Shown piece after piece: positions 17,350 to 24,598 of a stretch of DNA of 64,000 nt. The stretch's first letter is position 1. Each line of letters begins with the position of its first letter. Source of the DNA: Nocardia aurantia (lineage in GTDB: Bacteria; Actinomycetota; Actinomycetes; Mycobacteriales; Mycobacteriaceae); NCBI RefSeq assembly GCF_009604425.1, contig NZ_WEGI01000001.1, forward strand, positions 1 to 64,000. The letters are read 5' to 3'. The notes under the pieces were generated by a model. It was given only the letters and a program-made list of their open reading frames with translations. It made no database searches and was not told the DNA's origin. Position numbers and translations under genes: made by a program.

Positions 17350-17422
17350 GCCGCCTTAGCTCAGTCGGTAGAGCGCTTCACTCGTAATGAAAAGGTCGGG
17401 GGTTCGATTCCCCCAGGCGGCT
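17350..17422 (+). tRNA. tRNA-Thr (anticodon CGT)
   Basis: Full cloverleaf. The acceptor stem is GCCGCCT with AGGCGGC, the D-arm GCTCAGTCGGTAGAGC, and the anticodon arm CTTCACTCGTAATGAAA with CGT at 17383-17385. The T-arm is GGGGGTTCGATTCCCCC. The discriminator T is followed by an encoded CCA at 17423-17425. The anticodon reads ACG threonine codons. The first anticodon-stem pair is a C-A mismatch. Confidence 0.97.
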
Positions 17423-17449
17423 CCACAATTCCCCCCTTCACAGGTTGCG

Positions 17450-17500
17450 ACGACAGCCGCCGGTGACGTCGGGTTGCGCTCGTCGGTCGGCGGCTGTCGT
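17450..17500 (+). terminator. Terminator hairpin after tRNA-Thr
   Basis: Perfect 13-bp inverted repeat: ACGACAGCCGCCG at 17450-17462 and CGGCGGCTGTCGT at 17488-17500, followed by AACTTTG. The loop is 25 nt. Confidence 0.6.
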
Positions 17501-17504
17501 AACT

Positions 17505-17533
17505 TTGCCCGGTTGCCCGGTTGCCCGGTTGCC
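17505..17533. repeat. Short tandem repeat, unit TTGCCCGG
   Basis: Three full 8-bp units at 17505, 17513 and 17521 and a partial fourth. It is a non-coding microsatellite that could vary by slippage, 45-70 bp before the small gene at 17578. Confidence 0.85.
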
Positions 17534-17577
17534 TCGTCTCGGTCGGAGTTGGGGTGGGTTCTCGATAACCTGCTGTC

Positions 17578-17769
17578 ATGTACAAGGTTCTGTGGGTCGA
17601 CGACCCGGTCTGGTGCCGCCGCGCCGGCGAACCGATCGAGATCCCGAATGCCACTCGCGTCATCAACGAAATGGTCGAGCAAGGGTGGCAGTTGCACTCG
17701 GCGGTGTCCGGAAACGATTCGAGCAGTGCGGCGAACAAGGGCCTTTATCTGACGTTCTTCCGCACCTGA
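17578..17769 (+). CDS. Small DUF4177-like protein
   Basis: 63 residues beginning MYKVLWVDDPVWC and ending GLYLTFFRT, with NEMVEQGWQLHSAVSG in the middle. The pattern of a YKV strand, a helix ending in GWQL, and a final strand with F-x-R resembles the DUF4177 fold, a small beta-beta-alpha-type protein of unknown function. TAACCT at 17566-17571 lies 6 nt before the ATG, suggesting a leaderless mRNA. The coding assignment is likely but not certain. Confidence 0.65.
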   Translation: MYKVLWVDDPVWCRRAGEPIEIPNATRVINEMVEQGWQLHSAVSGNDSSSAANKGLYLTFFRT

Positions 17770-17806
17770 GCCGGCGGGTGCGCCGATCGAGATCGGTTGT
17801 GGTTGT

Positions 17807-18694
17807 TCACGATCGGACGTCGGGGAAGCTCACTCCGCGCTGGGCGTGCCAGCCGCCCGTGGTGGCGTCGTCGTGGTCGGTGGAGCGGCTCAGGTCGGCC
17901 CATTCGGCGTCGATGTCGACTCGGTGCTGCCAGGCGTCGCGGCCGATCTCGTAGGCGTCGCTGCCGGCGAGGATGCGCAGTGGGGGGTTGTCCAGGGCGG
18001 CGACGGTCAGGACCAGGCCGGCCACCTTGCGGGGGTCGCTGGTCGCGGTGTGCTCGAAGTCGGCCATGGCGGCCACCGAGGCGCCGAGGGTGGCTCTGTA
18101 CGGCTCGCTGATCGGGGGAATGGTCATCGATGAACCGCCCCAGTCGGTGCGCATGCCGCCGGGCTCCACGACGGTGACCTTGATGCCCAGCGCGCCGACT
18201 TCGGCGGCGAGGGCTTCGCTGAAGCCGCCGACCGCCCATTTCGCGGACTGGTAGGCCGTCATGCCGGGGCCGCCGACGCGGCCGCCCACCGACGAGATCT
18301 GGATGATGCGGCCGCCACCCTGTGCGCGCAGGACGGGCACCACGGCCTTGGTGACATAGACGGTGCCGAGGAAATTCGTCTCGATCTGCCGGCGGAAGAC
18401 GTCCAGGGTGGTGTCCTCCAGGGCTACGCGGTCGCCCTGACCGGCGTTGTTGACTACGACGTCCAGGCGGCCGAAAGCGGCGACGCCGTTGGCGACCGCC
18501 GCTTCGGCGGCGGCCGGGTCGGTGACGTCCAGGGCCTCGACGTGGATGTGGTCGCCGTACTTCTCGACCAGATCGTCGAGGGCGCGGGGGTTTCGGGCGG
18601 TGGCGACCACGCGGTGGCCGGCGTCCAGGGCCTGCTCGACGATCTGCCGGCCGAGGCCGCGCGAGGAACCGGTGACGAAGAATACCGAGCTCAC
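17807..18694 (-). CDS. Short-chain dehydrogenase/reductase
   Basis: Classical SDR, 295 residues. The cofactor motif TGSSRGLGRQI (TGxxxGxG) is near residue 8, VVNNAGQGD (NNAG) follows, and the catalytic residues are Ser in ISSVGG and YxxxK in AYQSAKWAVGG. The absence of an early acidic residue and ATARNPR after the second strand suggest NADP(H) preference. Substrate unknown. It is divergent from a TetR regulator gene with an operator palindrome at 18718-18738 overlapping its promoter, so it is probably repressed by that TetR. Confidence 0.92.
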   Translation of the reverse strand: MSSVFFVTGSSRGLGRQIVEQALDAGHRVVATARNPRALDDLVEKYGDHIHVEALDVTDPAAAEAAVANGVAAFGRLDVVVNNAGQGDRVALEDTTLDVFRRQIETNFLGTVYVTKAVVPVLRAQGGGRIIQISSVGGRVGGPGMTAYQSAKWAVGGFSEALAAEVGALGIKVTVVEPGGMRTDWGGSSMTIPPISEPYRATLGASVAAMADFEHTATSDPRKVAGLVLTVAALDNPPLRILAGSDAYEIGRDAWQHRVDIDAEWADLSRSTDHDDATTGGWHAQRGVSFPDVRS

Positions 18695-18717
18695 GGTGGT
18701 GAGTCCTCTCTGACGGT

Positions 18718-18738
18718 TAACGCAATCTGCTTGCGTTA
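18718..18738. promoter_or_regulatory. TetR operator palindrome between SDR and TetR genes
   Basis: TAACGCAA (18718-18725), spacer TCTGC, TTGCGTTA (18731-18738): a perfect 8-bp inverted repeat. A third copy of the half-site TTGCGTTA lies at 18776-18783. The first lies over the SDR promoter region and the half-site at the 5' end of the regulator gene, as expected for autorepression. Confidence 0.75.
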
Positions 18739-18769
18739 GTGACGCTAGGCCGATCCGGCGGTTAAGTCA

Positions 18770-19495
18770 ATGGCATTGCGTTATCGTGTGGGGGTGGGTT
18801 CGACGAGACAACGCGCCCGATCCGTGCAGGACAAGGAACTGCGGAAAGTCGCTCTGCTGGACGCGGCGCGGGAGTTGGCGGCGGAGCAGGGGGTGCGGGA
18901 GGTCACGCTGACCGCCGTGACCGCGCGGGTCGGACTGCACCCGTCCGCTCTGCGGCGGTATTTCGAGTCCCGGGAGGAACTGCTGCTCGAACTCGCTCAG
19001 GGCGGGTGGGCGGACTGGCGGGACGGGCTGCTGGCGGAACTGGGGGCGGCACGAGACCTGGAGCCCGAGCGGGTCGCGGCCCTTGTCGCCGAAACTATGG
19101 TGCGGTTGCCGCTGTTCTGCGATCTGCTCACGCATGTCGCGCTCAGCCTGGAGGGCGCGGTGCGGATCGAGCGGGCGCGGCAGTACAAGCTCGCGGCGGG
19201 CGGAGCCTACGACCGGATGGTCGTGGCCGTGGTCACCGCGTCGGCGGACCTCGACAAGGTGGCGGCGCAGCTGCTGCTGACGGGCGCGATGACCATCGGG
19301 GCATATCTGTATCAGCTGTCGCAACCGACCGAGACGCTGCGCCGGCTGTACGAGGAGCAACCACGGTGGGCGCACACGGCGCTGCATTTCCGTGAACAGC
19401 TGACCACCTTGCTCACGACGATCGCGCTGGGGGCGCGGCCGGGTGTGCGGCCCGATGTCGGTGGTCCGCTGCCGGATGTGGTCGCCGGTGGCTAG
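18770..19495 (+). CDS. TetR family transcriptional regulator
   Basis: The N-terminal helix-turn-helix is LTAVTARVGLHPSALRRYFESREELLLEL (residues about 48-76), typical of TetR. The C-terminal effector domain is helical, with ALVAETMVRLPLFCDLLTHVAL and a long dimerisation helix. 241 residues from the ATG at 18770. Because an operator half-site (18776-18783) lies just inside this start, one of the in-frame GTG codons at 18788 or 18794 may be the real start. Likely represses the divergent SDR gene and itself; the ligand is unknown. Confidence 0.9.
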   Translation: MALRYRVGVGSTRQRARSVQDKELRKVALLDAARELAAEQGVREVTLTAVTARVGLHPSALRRYFESREELLLELAQGGWADWRDGLLAELGAARDLEPERVAALVAETMVRLPLFCDLLTHVALSLEGAVRIERARQYKLAAGGAYDRMVVAVVTASADLDKVAAQLLLTGAMTIGAYLYQLSQPTETLRRLYEEQPRWAHTALHFREQLTTLLTTIALGARPGVRPDVGGPLPDVVAGG

Positions 19496-19586
19496 GGTGG
19501 CGAGTTGCCGCGGGAATGCCGTTGCGGTGGTGTCGGATTCGGGTGCCCGGCCAGCGACGCACAGCTTGCACCTCTACTCTGGTGCC

Positions 19587-20060
19587 ATGCGCAGGTCGTT
19601 GCCTCCGGTCGCATCCCGGGTGTCGGACACGCTTATCGCGCGTGGGCACCACGGGGTGATCATCACGCAAACCGAGCCCACGCATTCCGCCGAACAGGCG
19701 GCGCGGGCGCTCGGAGTGGACGTGGGCGCGATCACCGAGTCGATGGTCTACCTGCTCGACGACGAACCGGTGTTGCTGCTGGTTTCCGGATCCCATCGGG
19801 TGGATCTGGAGCGGACCGGGCATCGGCTGGAGGGGACGCTGGAACCCGCTCCGGCCGCGACCGCGCGCGAGGTGACGGGCCAGCCGATCGGGGGGATCGC
19901 GCCGGTGGGGCATCCCACGAATCTGCCCACCTACGTGGACAATGCGCTGTCCGGGTATCGGGAGTTGTGGGCGGCCGGGGGCCATCCGAACACTGTTTTT
20001 CGCACCTCGTTCCCCGAGCTGGTGCGCATCACCGCGGGGCTGTCGATCGACGTCGACTAG
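19587..20060 (+). CDS. YbaK/EbsC-type aminoacyl-tRNA deacylase-like protein
   Basis: 157 residues with the YbaK/ProX editing fold: THSAEQAARALGVDVGAITESMVYLLDDEPVLLLVSG is the characteristic N-terminal half (about residues 30-65). The later region GQPIGGIAPVGHP carries the conserved Gly-Ile-x-Pro-x-Gly substrate loop, and TVFRTSFPELVRIT forms the C-terminus. Likely hydrolyses mischarged tRNA such as Cys- or Ala-tRNA(Pro). The start at 19587 follows TACTCT (19575-19580) by 6 nt, so the mRNA is probably leaderless. Confidence 0.88.
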   Translation: MRRSLPPVASRVSDTLIARGHHGVIITQTEPTHSAEQAARALGVDVGAITESMVYLLDDEPVLLLVSGSHRVDLERTGHRLEGTLEPAPAATAREVTGQPIGGIAPVGHPTNLPTYVDNALSGYRELWAAGGHPNTVFRTSFPELVRITAGLSIDVD

Positions 20061-20125
20061 GCGATGTGACGTCGGTCATCGGGACTCGCGGCGAGGGCTG
20101 CGCCGGCCCGACGTAGTTTGGAACG

Positions 20126-20668
20126 GTGAGTAGATCTCCCGACGCGGACCTACGAGCGTCCGTGGGCTCGGACGGCATCCCGGCCGACCAGTACCGGTCG
20201 GCCATGCGGCACTACCCGGCCGGCGTGACCATTGTGACGCTCGCCGGTGCGGACGGGCCGGTGGGGTTTACCGCCACCTCGTTCGCCTCGTTGTCGCTGG
20301 AGCCGCCGCTGATCTCCTTCAATATCGCGCACACCTCCTCGAGTATCGCGGCGATGCTCGGCGCGGATTCGCTGGTCGTGCACTTCCTCGGCGAACATCA
20401 GCAGGAGCTGGCGCGCCGGTTCTCCCGGGAGGCCGGGCAGCGGTTCAGCGAACCGGACCTGTGGACGACTCTGGAGACCGGTGAACCGGTGCTGCACGGC
20501 ACTCCGCTGTGGGTGCGGGCCACCGTGCGGGAGCGTTTCGCCGTCGGCGACCACACGTTGGTCGTGGGTCTGGTCACCCGGGTGCACGACGACACCGGTA
20601 GCGCGCCGCTGGCCGCGCCCTTGCTGTACTACAACGGCGCCTACCACCGCGCCACCGCACTGGACTGA
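20126..20668 (+). CDS. Flavin reductase family protein (FMN-binding split barrel)
   Basis: 180 residues. The split-barrel domain starts [17 protein letters not shown], followed by [22 protein letters not shown], the FMN-binding signature, and VGLVTRVH near the C-terminus. Such proteins supply reduced flavin to monooxygenases or act as small NAD(P)H:FMN reductases. No monooxygenase gene is adjacent. TAGTTT at 20114-20119 is 6 nt from the GTG start. The stop is directly followed by the convergent stop of the LysE gene. Confidence 0.9.
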   Translation: MSRSPDADLRASVGSDGIPADQYRSAMRHYPAGVTIVTLAGADGPVGFTATSFASLSLEPPLISFNIAHTSSSIAAMLGADSLVVHFLGEHQQELARRFSREAGQRFSEPDLWTTLETGEPVLHGTPLWVRATVRERFAVGDHTLVVGLVTRVHDDTGSAPLAAPLLYYNGAYHRATALD

Positions 20669-21295
20669 TCAGGCCGCCGACGCCGCGGTCCCGATGCCCA
20701 GCGCCGTCAGCACGCCCGCGCTGATCTGCTCCAGGCGGGCCCGGGTGCGCGGCCGCCGCAGCAGTTCGATCGCACGGGCGGCCAGCGTCGCCAGCAGCAC
20801 CATTTCGACGGCGGCGACCGTCGATTCGATCGCTCCGAGGGCCAGCGCGTTCAGGAAGGTGACCGCCGTGAGGAACTGCGGGAGCACCGCCAGATAGAAC
20901 AACCCCACCTTCGGATTCAGCAGGCACGACAGCAGTCCCGCCGTGAAGGCGGACGGCACCGTCGCCGTCGTGGCCCGGCCGGTCTCGGGCTCGTCGGCCG
21001 CGGTGCGGGCCCGGCGGTGCTCGATCAGCGTCCGAATCCCCAAGTACACCAAGTAGATTCCGCCGATCACCTTCACCGCCCGGTACACGGTGGCGGATTG
21101 CTCCAGCAACGCCGCCACGCCGGCCGCGACCACGGTTGCCCAGACGATGCCACCGACCGCGGAACCGAGGGCCGCGGCGATCCCGTGCCGACGCCCGGCG
21201 ATCGAGAATCGCAGGACCAGAAAGGTGTCCGGGCCGGGGGTGATGGCCAGCAGTACACACAATCCGGTGAAGCCGAGCAGCAGGGAGACGGTCAT
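20669..21295 (-). CDS. LysE/RhtB family exporter
   Basis: 208-residue integral membrane protein with the LysE/RhtB opening: LLLGFTGLCVLLAITPGPDTFLVL, including the conserved PGPD. It also has GSAVGGIVWATVVAAGVAALL, YLVYLGIRTL, and LLNPKVGLFYLAVLPQF (the NPK motif), with about six membrane segments. Exports amino acids or related small molecules; substrate unknown. The ATG at 21295 (MTVSLLLGF) fits family length; an ATG 12 codons upstream (21331) adds non-hydrophobic residues. It is divergent from the SAM-riboswitch promoter. Confidence 0.9.
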   Translation of the reverse strand: MTVSLLLGFTGLCVLLAITPGPDTFLVLRFSIAGRRHGIAAALGSAVGGIVWATVVAAGVAALLEQSATVYRAVKVIGGIYLVYLGIRTLIEHRRARTAADEPETGRATTATVPSAFTAGLLSCLLNPKVGLFYLAVLPQFLTAVTFLNALALGAIESTVAAVEMVLLATLAARAIELLRRPRTRARLEQISAGVLTALGIGTAASAA

Positions 21296-21380
21296 CCGTC
21301 GATGAAAGCGCAGGTCGGCCCGGGATGGCAAGGCGATTACGGCGCGTCCCCGCGGACATGCGCGGCGACATGTCCGGATC

Positions 21381-21410
21381 TTGACAAGGTATCGGGCGGA
21401 TGCCTATCTT
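21381..21410 (+). promoter_or_regulatory. Sigma-A type promoter driving the SAM riboswitch transcript
   Basis: A consensus TTGACA at 21381-21386 and TATCTT at 21405-21410, with an 18-bp spacer. The predicted start near 21417 coincides with the first base of the riboswitch P1 stem. Confidence 0.8.
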
Positions 21411-21417
21411 CAGGTCA

Positions 21418-21535
21418 GGTCATGAGTGCCAGCGTCAAGCCCCGGCTTGCTGGCCGGCAACCCTCCTCCGCGGCGGGGTGCTCCGGGTGACGACCGGGCC
21501 GTTGCTCGACCGGGCACGGCAAGCGCGGGCTCCGA
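21418..21535 (+). ncRNA. SAM-IV-type S-adenosylmethionine riboswitch
   Basis: The conserved core of the actinobacterial SAM-IV aptamer is readable: GGTCATGAGTGCCAGCG, then CAAGCCCCGGCTTGCTGG, then CCGGCAACCCTCC, then CGGCGGGGTGC and the closing GGGTGACGACC. P1 pairs GGTC (21418-21421) with GACC (21492-21495). Downstream GC-rich sequence to about 21535 probably forms the extra stem and pseudoknot partner of class IV. It lies 49 nt before the class V aminotransferase gene and is expected to turn it off when SAM is abundant. The exact 3' boundary is uncertain. Confidence 0.88.
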
Positions 21536-21583
21536 TTTCTCTCTCGTCGTTCCCCGGAGTCCCCCACCCGAAGGGATTGCGTG

Positions 21584-22894
21584 ATGACCGCTGTTCTCGA
21601 CCCGACCTGTGCCGCCCGGGTTTCCGGCGCCGACCTCGAGGTTCCGCTGGTGTCCGGTGGCACCGCGCGGTACGCGAATTTCGACTACGCCGCCAGCGCC
21701 CCGGCACTGGCGCAGGTCACCGACCGGGTGACCGAACTGCTGCCGTACTACGCCAGCGTGCACCGCGGGGCCGGGTACGCCTCGCGGATCTCCACCGACT
21801 GCTACGAGGCCGCGCGGAACTCGGTGTCCCGCTTCCTGAACTGCGACGACGATCAGGTCGTGGTGTTCACGCGCAACACCACCGACGCGCTGAACCTGCT
21901 CGCGTCCTGCGTGCCCGGCGACACCGTGGTGCTGGATATCGAGCATCACGCGAACTTCCTGCCGTGGCTGCGGCGCGGGCGCCGGGTGGTCCCGGCCGCC
22001 GACACCGTGGCCGAGACGATTCGCCGGGTGGTCGCCGAGCTGTGTACCAAACCCGCTGCGCTGCTTGCGGTTACGGGTGCCTCGAATGTCACCGGTGAGG
22101 TGCTGCCGCTGGAGCGGCTGGCCGCCGTCGCGCACGAGTGCGGGGCCCGGATCCTGGTGGACGCCGCGCAATTGGCGCCGCATCGGCGAATCGATCTGCG
22201 GCACAGCGGAATCGACTATCTCGCGTTCTCCGGGCACAAGCTGTACGCGCCGTTCGGCGCGGGCGTGCTGGTGGGGCGCCGGGATTGGCTGGACGCCGGG
22301 CAGCCGTATCTGGCCGGCGGCGGGGCGGTGCGGGAGGTCCGCACGGACGGTGTCGACTGGGCGCCCGCGCCGCAGCGGCACGAGGCCGGATCGCCGAACG
22401 TGCTCGGCGTGGCGGCGCTGGCCGCGGCCTGCGATGCGCTCACCGAACTGGACGAGCGGGCCACCGAGCACGAGCGGCGGCTGGCGATCCGGCTGCGCGA
22501 CGGGCTCGGCGGTATCGCGGGGGTGCGTTTCCTGCGCATCTGGTCGGACAGCGCCGACAGTGTGGGCATCGTGACCTTCACCGTCGATGGGCTCGAGCCG
22601 GGCCGGGTGGCGGCGTATCTATCCGCCGAACACGGGATCGGGGTGCGCGACGGCCGGTTCTGCGCGCATCCGCTGCTGGCCCGGTTGGGGGTCGACGGCG
22701 CGATCCGGGCCAGTATCGGCCTGGGGACGACGACGGCCGATGTGGATCGGCTGGTCGACGCGGTCGATGTGCTGGTACGGCGGGGACCGGCCTGGGACTA
22801 CGCCTGCGTGGACGGGCACTGGAATCCGCAGCCGGAGACCCGTCCGCGGTTGACCGGCCAGGATGCCGGCGGCGCCGCGCCCTGCTCGTTCTGA
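21584..22894 (+). CDS. Class V aminotransferase (cysteine desulfurase-like), SAM-riboswitch controlled
   Basis: PLP enzyme of 436 residues. Substrate/cofactor motifs are FTRNTTDALNLL, LDIEHHANFLPW, ASNVTGEVLPLE and ILVDAAQLAPH. The PLP lysine is in YLAFSGHKLYAPFG near residue 220. The C-terminal RFCAHPLL carries a Cys where SufS-like enzymes have a catalytic one, though loop context differs. Probably a cysteine desulfurase/selenocysteine lyase or a related PLP lyase in sulfur metabolism, which its riboswitch supports. AAGGGA sits 6 nt before the ATG at 21584. Its precise substrate cannot be read from sequence. Confidence 0.88.
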   Translation: MTAVLDPTCAARVSGADLEVPLVSGGTARYANFDYAASAPALAQVTDRVTELLPYYASVHRGAGYASRISTDCYEAARNSVSRFLNCDDDQVVVFTRNTTDALNLLASCVPGDTVVLDIEHHANFLPWLRRGRRVVPAADTVAETIRRVVAELCTKPAALLAVTGASNVTGEVLPLERLAAVAHECGARILVDAAQLAPHRRIDLRHSGIDYLAFSGHKLYAPFGAGVLVGRRDWLDAGQPYLAGGGAVREVRTDGVDWAPAPQRHEAGSPNVLGVAALAAACDALTELDERATEHERRLAIRLRDGLGGIAGVRFLRIWSDSADSVGIVTFTVDGLEPGRVAAYLSAEHGIGVRDGRFCAHPLLARLGVDGAIRASIGLGTTTADVDRLVDAVDVLVRRGPAWDYACVDGHWNPQPETRPRLTGQDAGGAAPCSF

Positions 22895-22898
22895 CCGG

Positions 22899-23087
22899 TC
22901 AGAACACCAGGTAGCGCTCGGCGAGCTGCTCCACCAGCGGATCGTCGTCGGGGACGGAGTCGAGTGCGTCGAGGTCGGTCGCGACGGAGACCAGCCGGGG
23001 ATCGTCCAGGTCCGGATCGTAGGGCCCGTCCTCCCGGAGCTGTCGCATCAACTTCTCGCGCACCCTGTTCTTCAGGGAATCGATCAT
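22899..23087 (-). CDS. Small acidic protein, unknown
   Basis: 62 residues: MIDSLKNRVREKLM, then an acidic middle (PYDPDLDDPRLVSVATDLDALD) and a helix PLVEQLAERYLVF. It has no recognisable domain or membrane segment. It ends 4 bp from the convergent aminotransferase stop, and its composition looks protein-like. No obvious ribosome binding site. It is probably real but could be an accidental frame. Confidence 0.5.
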   Translation of the reverse strand: MIDSLKNRVREKLMRQLREDGPYDPDLDDPRLVSVATDLDALDSVPDDDPLVEQLAERYLVF

Positions 23088-23143
23088 GTCGTCAGCATGC
23101 CCAGTACGGCGCGGAAGTCACGCTCACCACGCCGTCTGCCGAA

Positions 23144-23584
23144 TCACACCGGCGCCAGCCAGCTGCCCCACGGGGTATTGCGCACCACGGTGAACGCCGC
23201 CAGCAGTGCCACCGACACCCACAGCGTGATCGGACCGGCCCGGAACGGGAACGGCCGGCGCCGTCCGTTCCACCGGTTCACCACGAAATGCACCCACCAC
23301 GCCACGAACGCCACCGTCAGCGGGAGCAGCAGCACGTTGCTGTGGATCGCGGTGAGCAGGTGACCCTCGCTCAGGTTGTGCACGGCCCGTAACCCGCCGC
23401 ACCCCGGGCACCAGTAACCCGTCAGCGCGTAGAACGGGCAATAGCCGTAGGAGCCGGAGACGTGCGGATCGCGGAAGTGCAGAATCGCGACGGCGGCGGC
23501 GAGACCGCCGGCGAGGAGGGCCGGCTGCCCGAGAGTGACCCAGCCGGTGCGGATTCGGTCCGGCGATGCGGCTGCGGTGTCCAC
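23144..23584 (-). CDS. DUF2752 membrane protein
   Basis: 146 residues. The DUF2752 signature CPFYALTGYWCPGCGGLRAVHNL is in the first third, with two CxxC-like cysteine groups. It is followed by membrane helices (VLLLPLTVAFVAWWVHFVV, ITLWVSVALLAAFTVV). Three membrane segments in all. Function unknown; relatives occur in many actinobacteria. I chose GTG 23584, because a TACCGT box (reverse strand, 23593-23598) lies 8 nt upstream; the frame is open to 23797, but that would cross the KstR-box promoter. Confidence 0.85.
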   Translation of the reverse strand: MDTAAASPDRIRTGWVTLGQPALLAGGLAAAVAILHFRDPHVSGSYGYCPFYALTGYWCPGCGGLRAVHNLSEGHLLTAIHSNVLLLPLTVAFVAWWVHFVVNRWNGRRRPFPFRAGPITLWVSVALLAAFTVVRNTPWGSWLAPV

Positions 23585-23655
23585 AGTCGTCCACGGTAGC
23601 GAGGGTGGGCGGGGTCCCGCCAGGTGGTTCCGCTCCCGCCGTCCGGCATCGGCCC

Positions 23656-23684
23656 TTGACAGACTAGAACTTGTTCTAAAGACT
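23656..23684 (+). promoter_or_regulatory. Promoter of the SDR/DHDPR-like operon
   Basis: TTGACA (23656-23661), a 17-bp spacer, AAGACT (23679-23684). The KstR-type palindrome occupies the spacer, so a bound repressor would block RNA polymerase. Confidence 0.65.
23665..23678. promoter_or_regulatory. KstR-type operator box
   Basis: TAGAACTTGTTCTA, a perfect palindrome that matches the published KstR consensus TNNAACNNGTTNNA at every fixed position. KstR is the TetR-family repressor of cholesterol/steroid catabolism in mycolic-acid actinobacteria. Confidence 0.8.
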
Positions 23685-23688
23685 GCTC

Positions 23689-23704
23689 TGTGACGATCGT
23701 CACG
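23689..23704. promoter_or_regulatory. CRP/FNR-like palindrome
   Basis: TGTGA-CGATCG-TCACG matches the CRP-type consensus TGTGA-N6-TCACA at 9 of 10 fixed bases, and GTGACGATCGTCAC inside it is a perfect palindrome. It begins 5 bp after the -10 box, in the transcribed region, where binding would tend to repress. Confidence 0.55.
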
Positions 23705-23796
23705 CCGCCGTCCCGGGCCGGGTGAGTTCGTCGGTACACCAACGCTTTTCGAGCACGGCTCGGCTGCGCACGGCAGGTCTGAGGAGGAGCCCCGCA

Positions 23797-24585
23797 ATGA
23801 TTCTGGACAACTTCCGCGTGGACGGCCGGGTCGCCGTCGTCACCGGCGCCGGGCGCGGGATCGGCGCGGCGGCCGCGCTGGGCCTGGCCGAGGCCGGGGC
23901 CGACGTGCTGATCGCCGCGCGCACGGCCGACCAACTCGAAGACGTCGCGGGGAAGATCCGGGCGCTGGGCCGCCGGGTCGTGACCGTGGCCGCGGACCTG
24001 TCGGATCTGGACGCGATCGCGGGGCTGGCGGAGACCGCGGCCGCGGAGCTCGGGCGCATCGATATCGTCGTCAACAACGTCGGCGGGACCGCCCCCAACA
24101 CCTTCCTCACCACGTCGCCGGGCTATCTGGAACGGGCCTTCCACTTCAACGTGGCTACCGCGCACGCACTGACCCGGGCCGCGGTGCCGCACATGCTCAC
24201 CGCGGGCGGCGGATCGGTGGTCAACATCTCCTCGATGATGGGCCGCACGCCGGGCCGGGGGTATCTCGCCTACGGCACCGCCAAGGCCGCGCTGGCGCAC
24301 TGGACCCGGCTGGCCGCCACGGATCTGGCCCCGCGCATCCGGGTGAACGCGATCGCGGTCGGCTCGGTGCTCACATCGGCGCTGGACGTGGTCGCGTCGC
24401 AACCGGCGATCAAGGAGACGATGGAGACCGCTACGCCGCTGCGCCGGCTCGGGGAGCCGTGGGAGATCGCGGCGGGCATCGTCTATCTCTCGTCACCGGC
24501 CGGTGGCTACATCACGGGTAAGGTGCTCGAGATCGATGGCGGCATCGAACAACCCAACCTGGACCTCGGTCTTCCCGATCTGTGA
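23797..24585 (+). CDS. SDR family oxidoreductase, KstR-box operon
   Basis: 262-residue classical [16 protein letters not shown] is the cofactor motif near residue 17, [11 protein letters not shown] is the NNAG variant, and the catalytic Ser is in NISSMMGR with the YxxxK in [10 protein letters not shown]-terminal [11 protein letters not shown] is the usual family ending. GAGGAGGAG lies 8 nt before the ATG. The KstR box upstream suggests a steroid or cholesterol side-chain/ring metabolite as substrate, for example a hydroxysteroid or hydroxyacyl intermediate; that is inference from the operator. Followed at 13 nt by the dihydrodipicolinate-reductase-like gene. Confidence 0.9.
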   Translation: MILDNFRVDGRVAVVTGAGRGIGAAAALGLAEAGADVLIAARTADQLEDVAGKIRALGRRVVTVAADLSDLDAIAGLAETAAAELGRIDIVVNNVGGTAPNTFLTTSPGYLERAFHFNVATAHALTRAAVPHMLTAGGGSVVNISSMMGRTPGRGYLAYGTAKAALAHWTRLAATDLAPRIRVNAIAVGSVLTSALDVVASQPAIKETMETATPLRRLGEPWEIAAGIVYLSSPAGGYITGKVLEIDGGIEQPNLDLGLPDL

Positions 24586-24598
24586 CAGGAGTTCTCGC

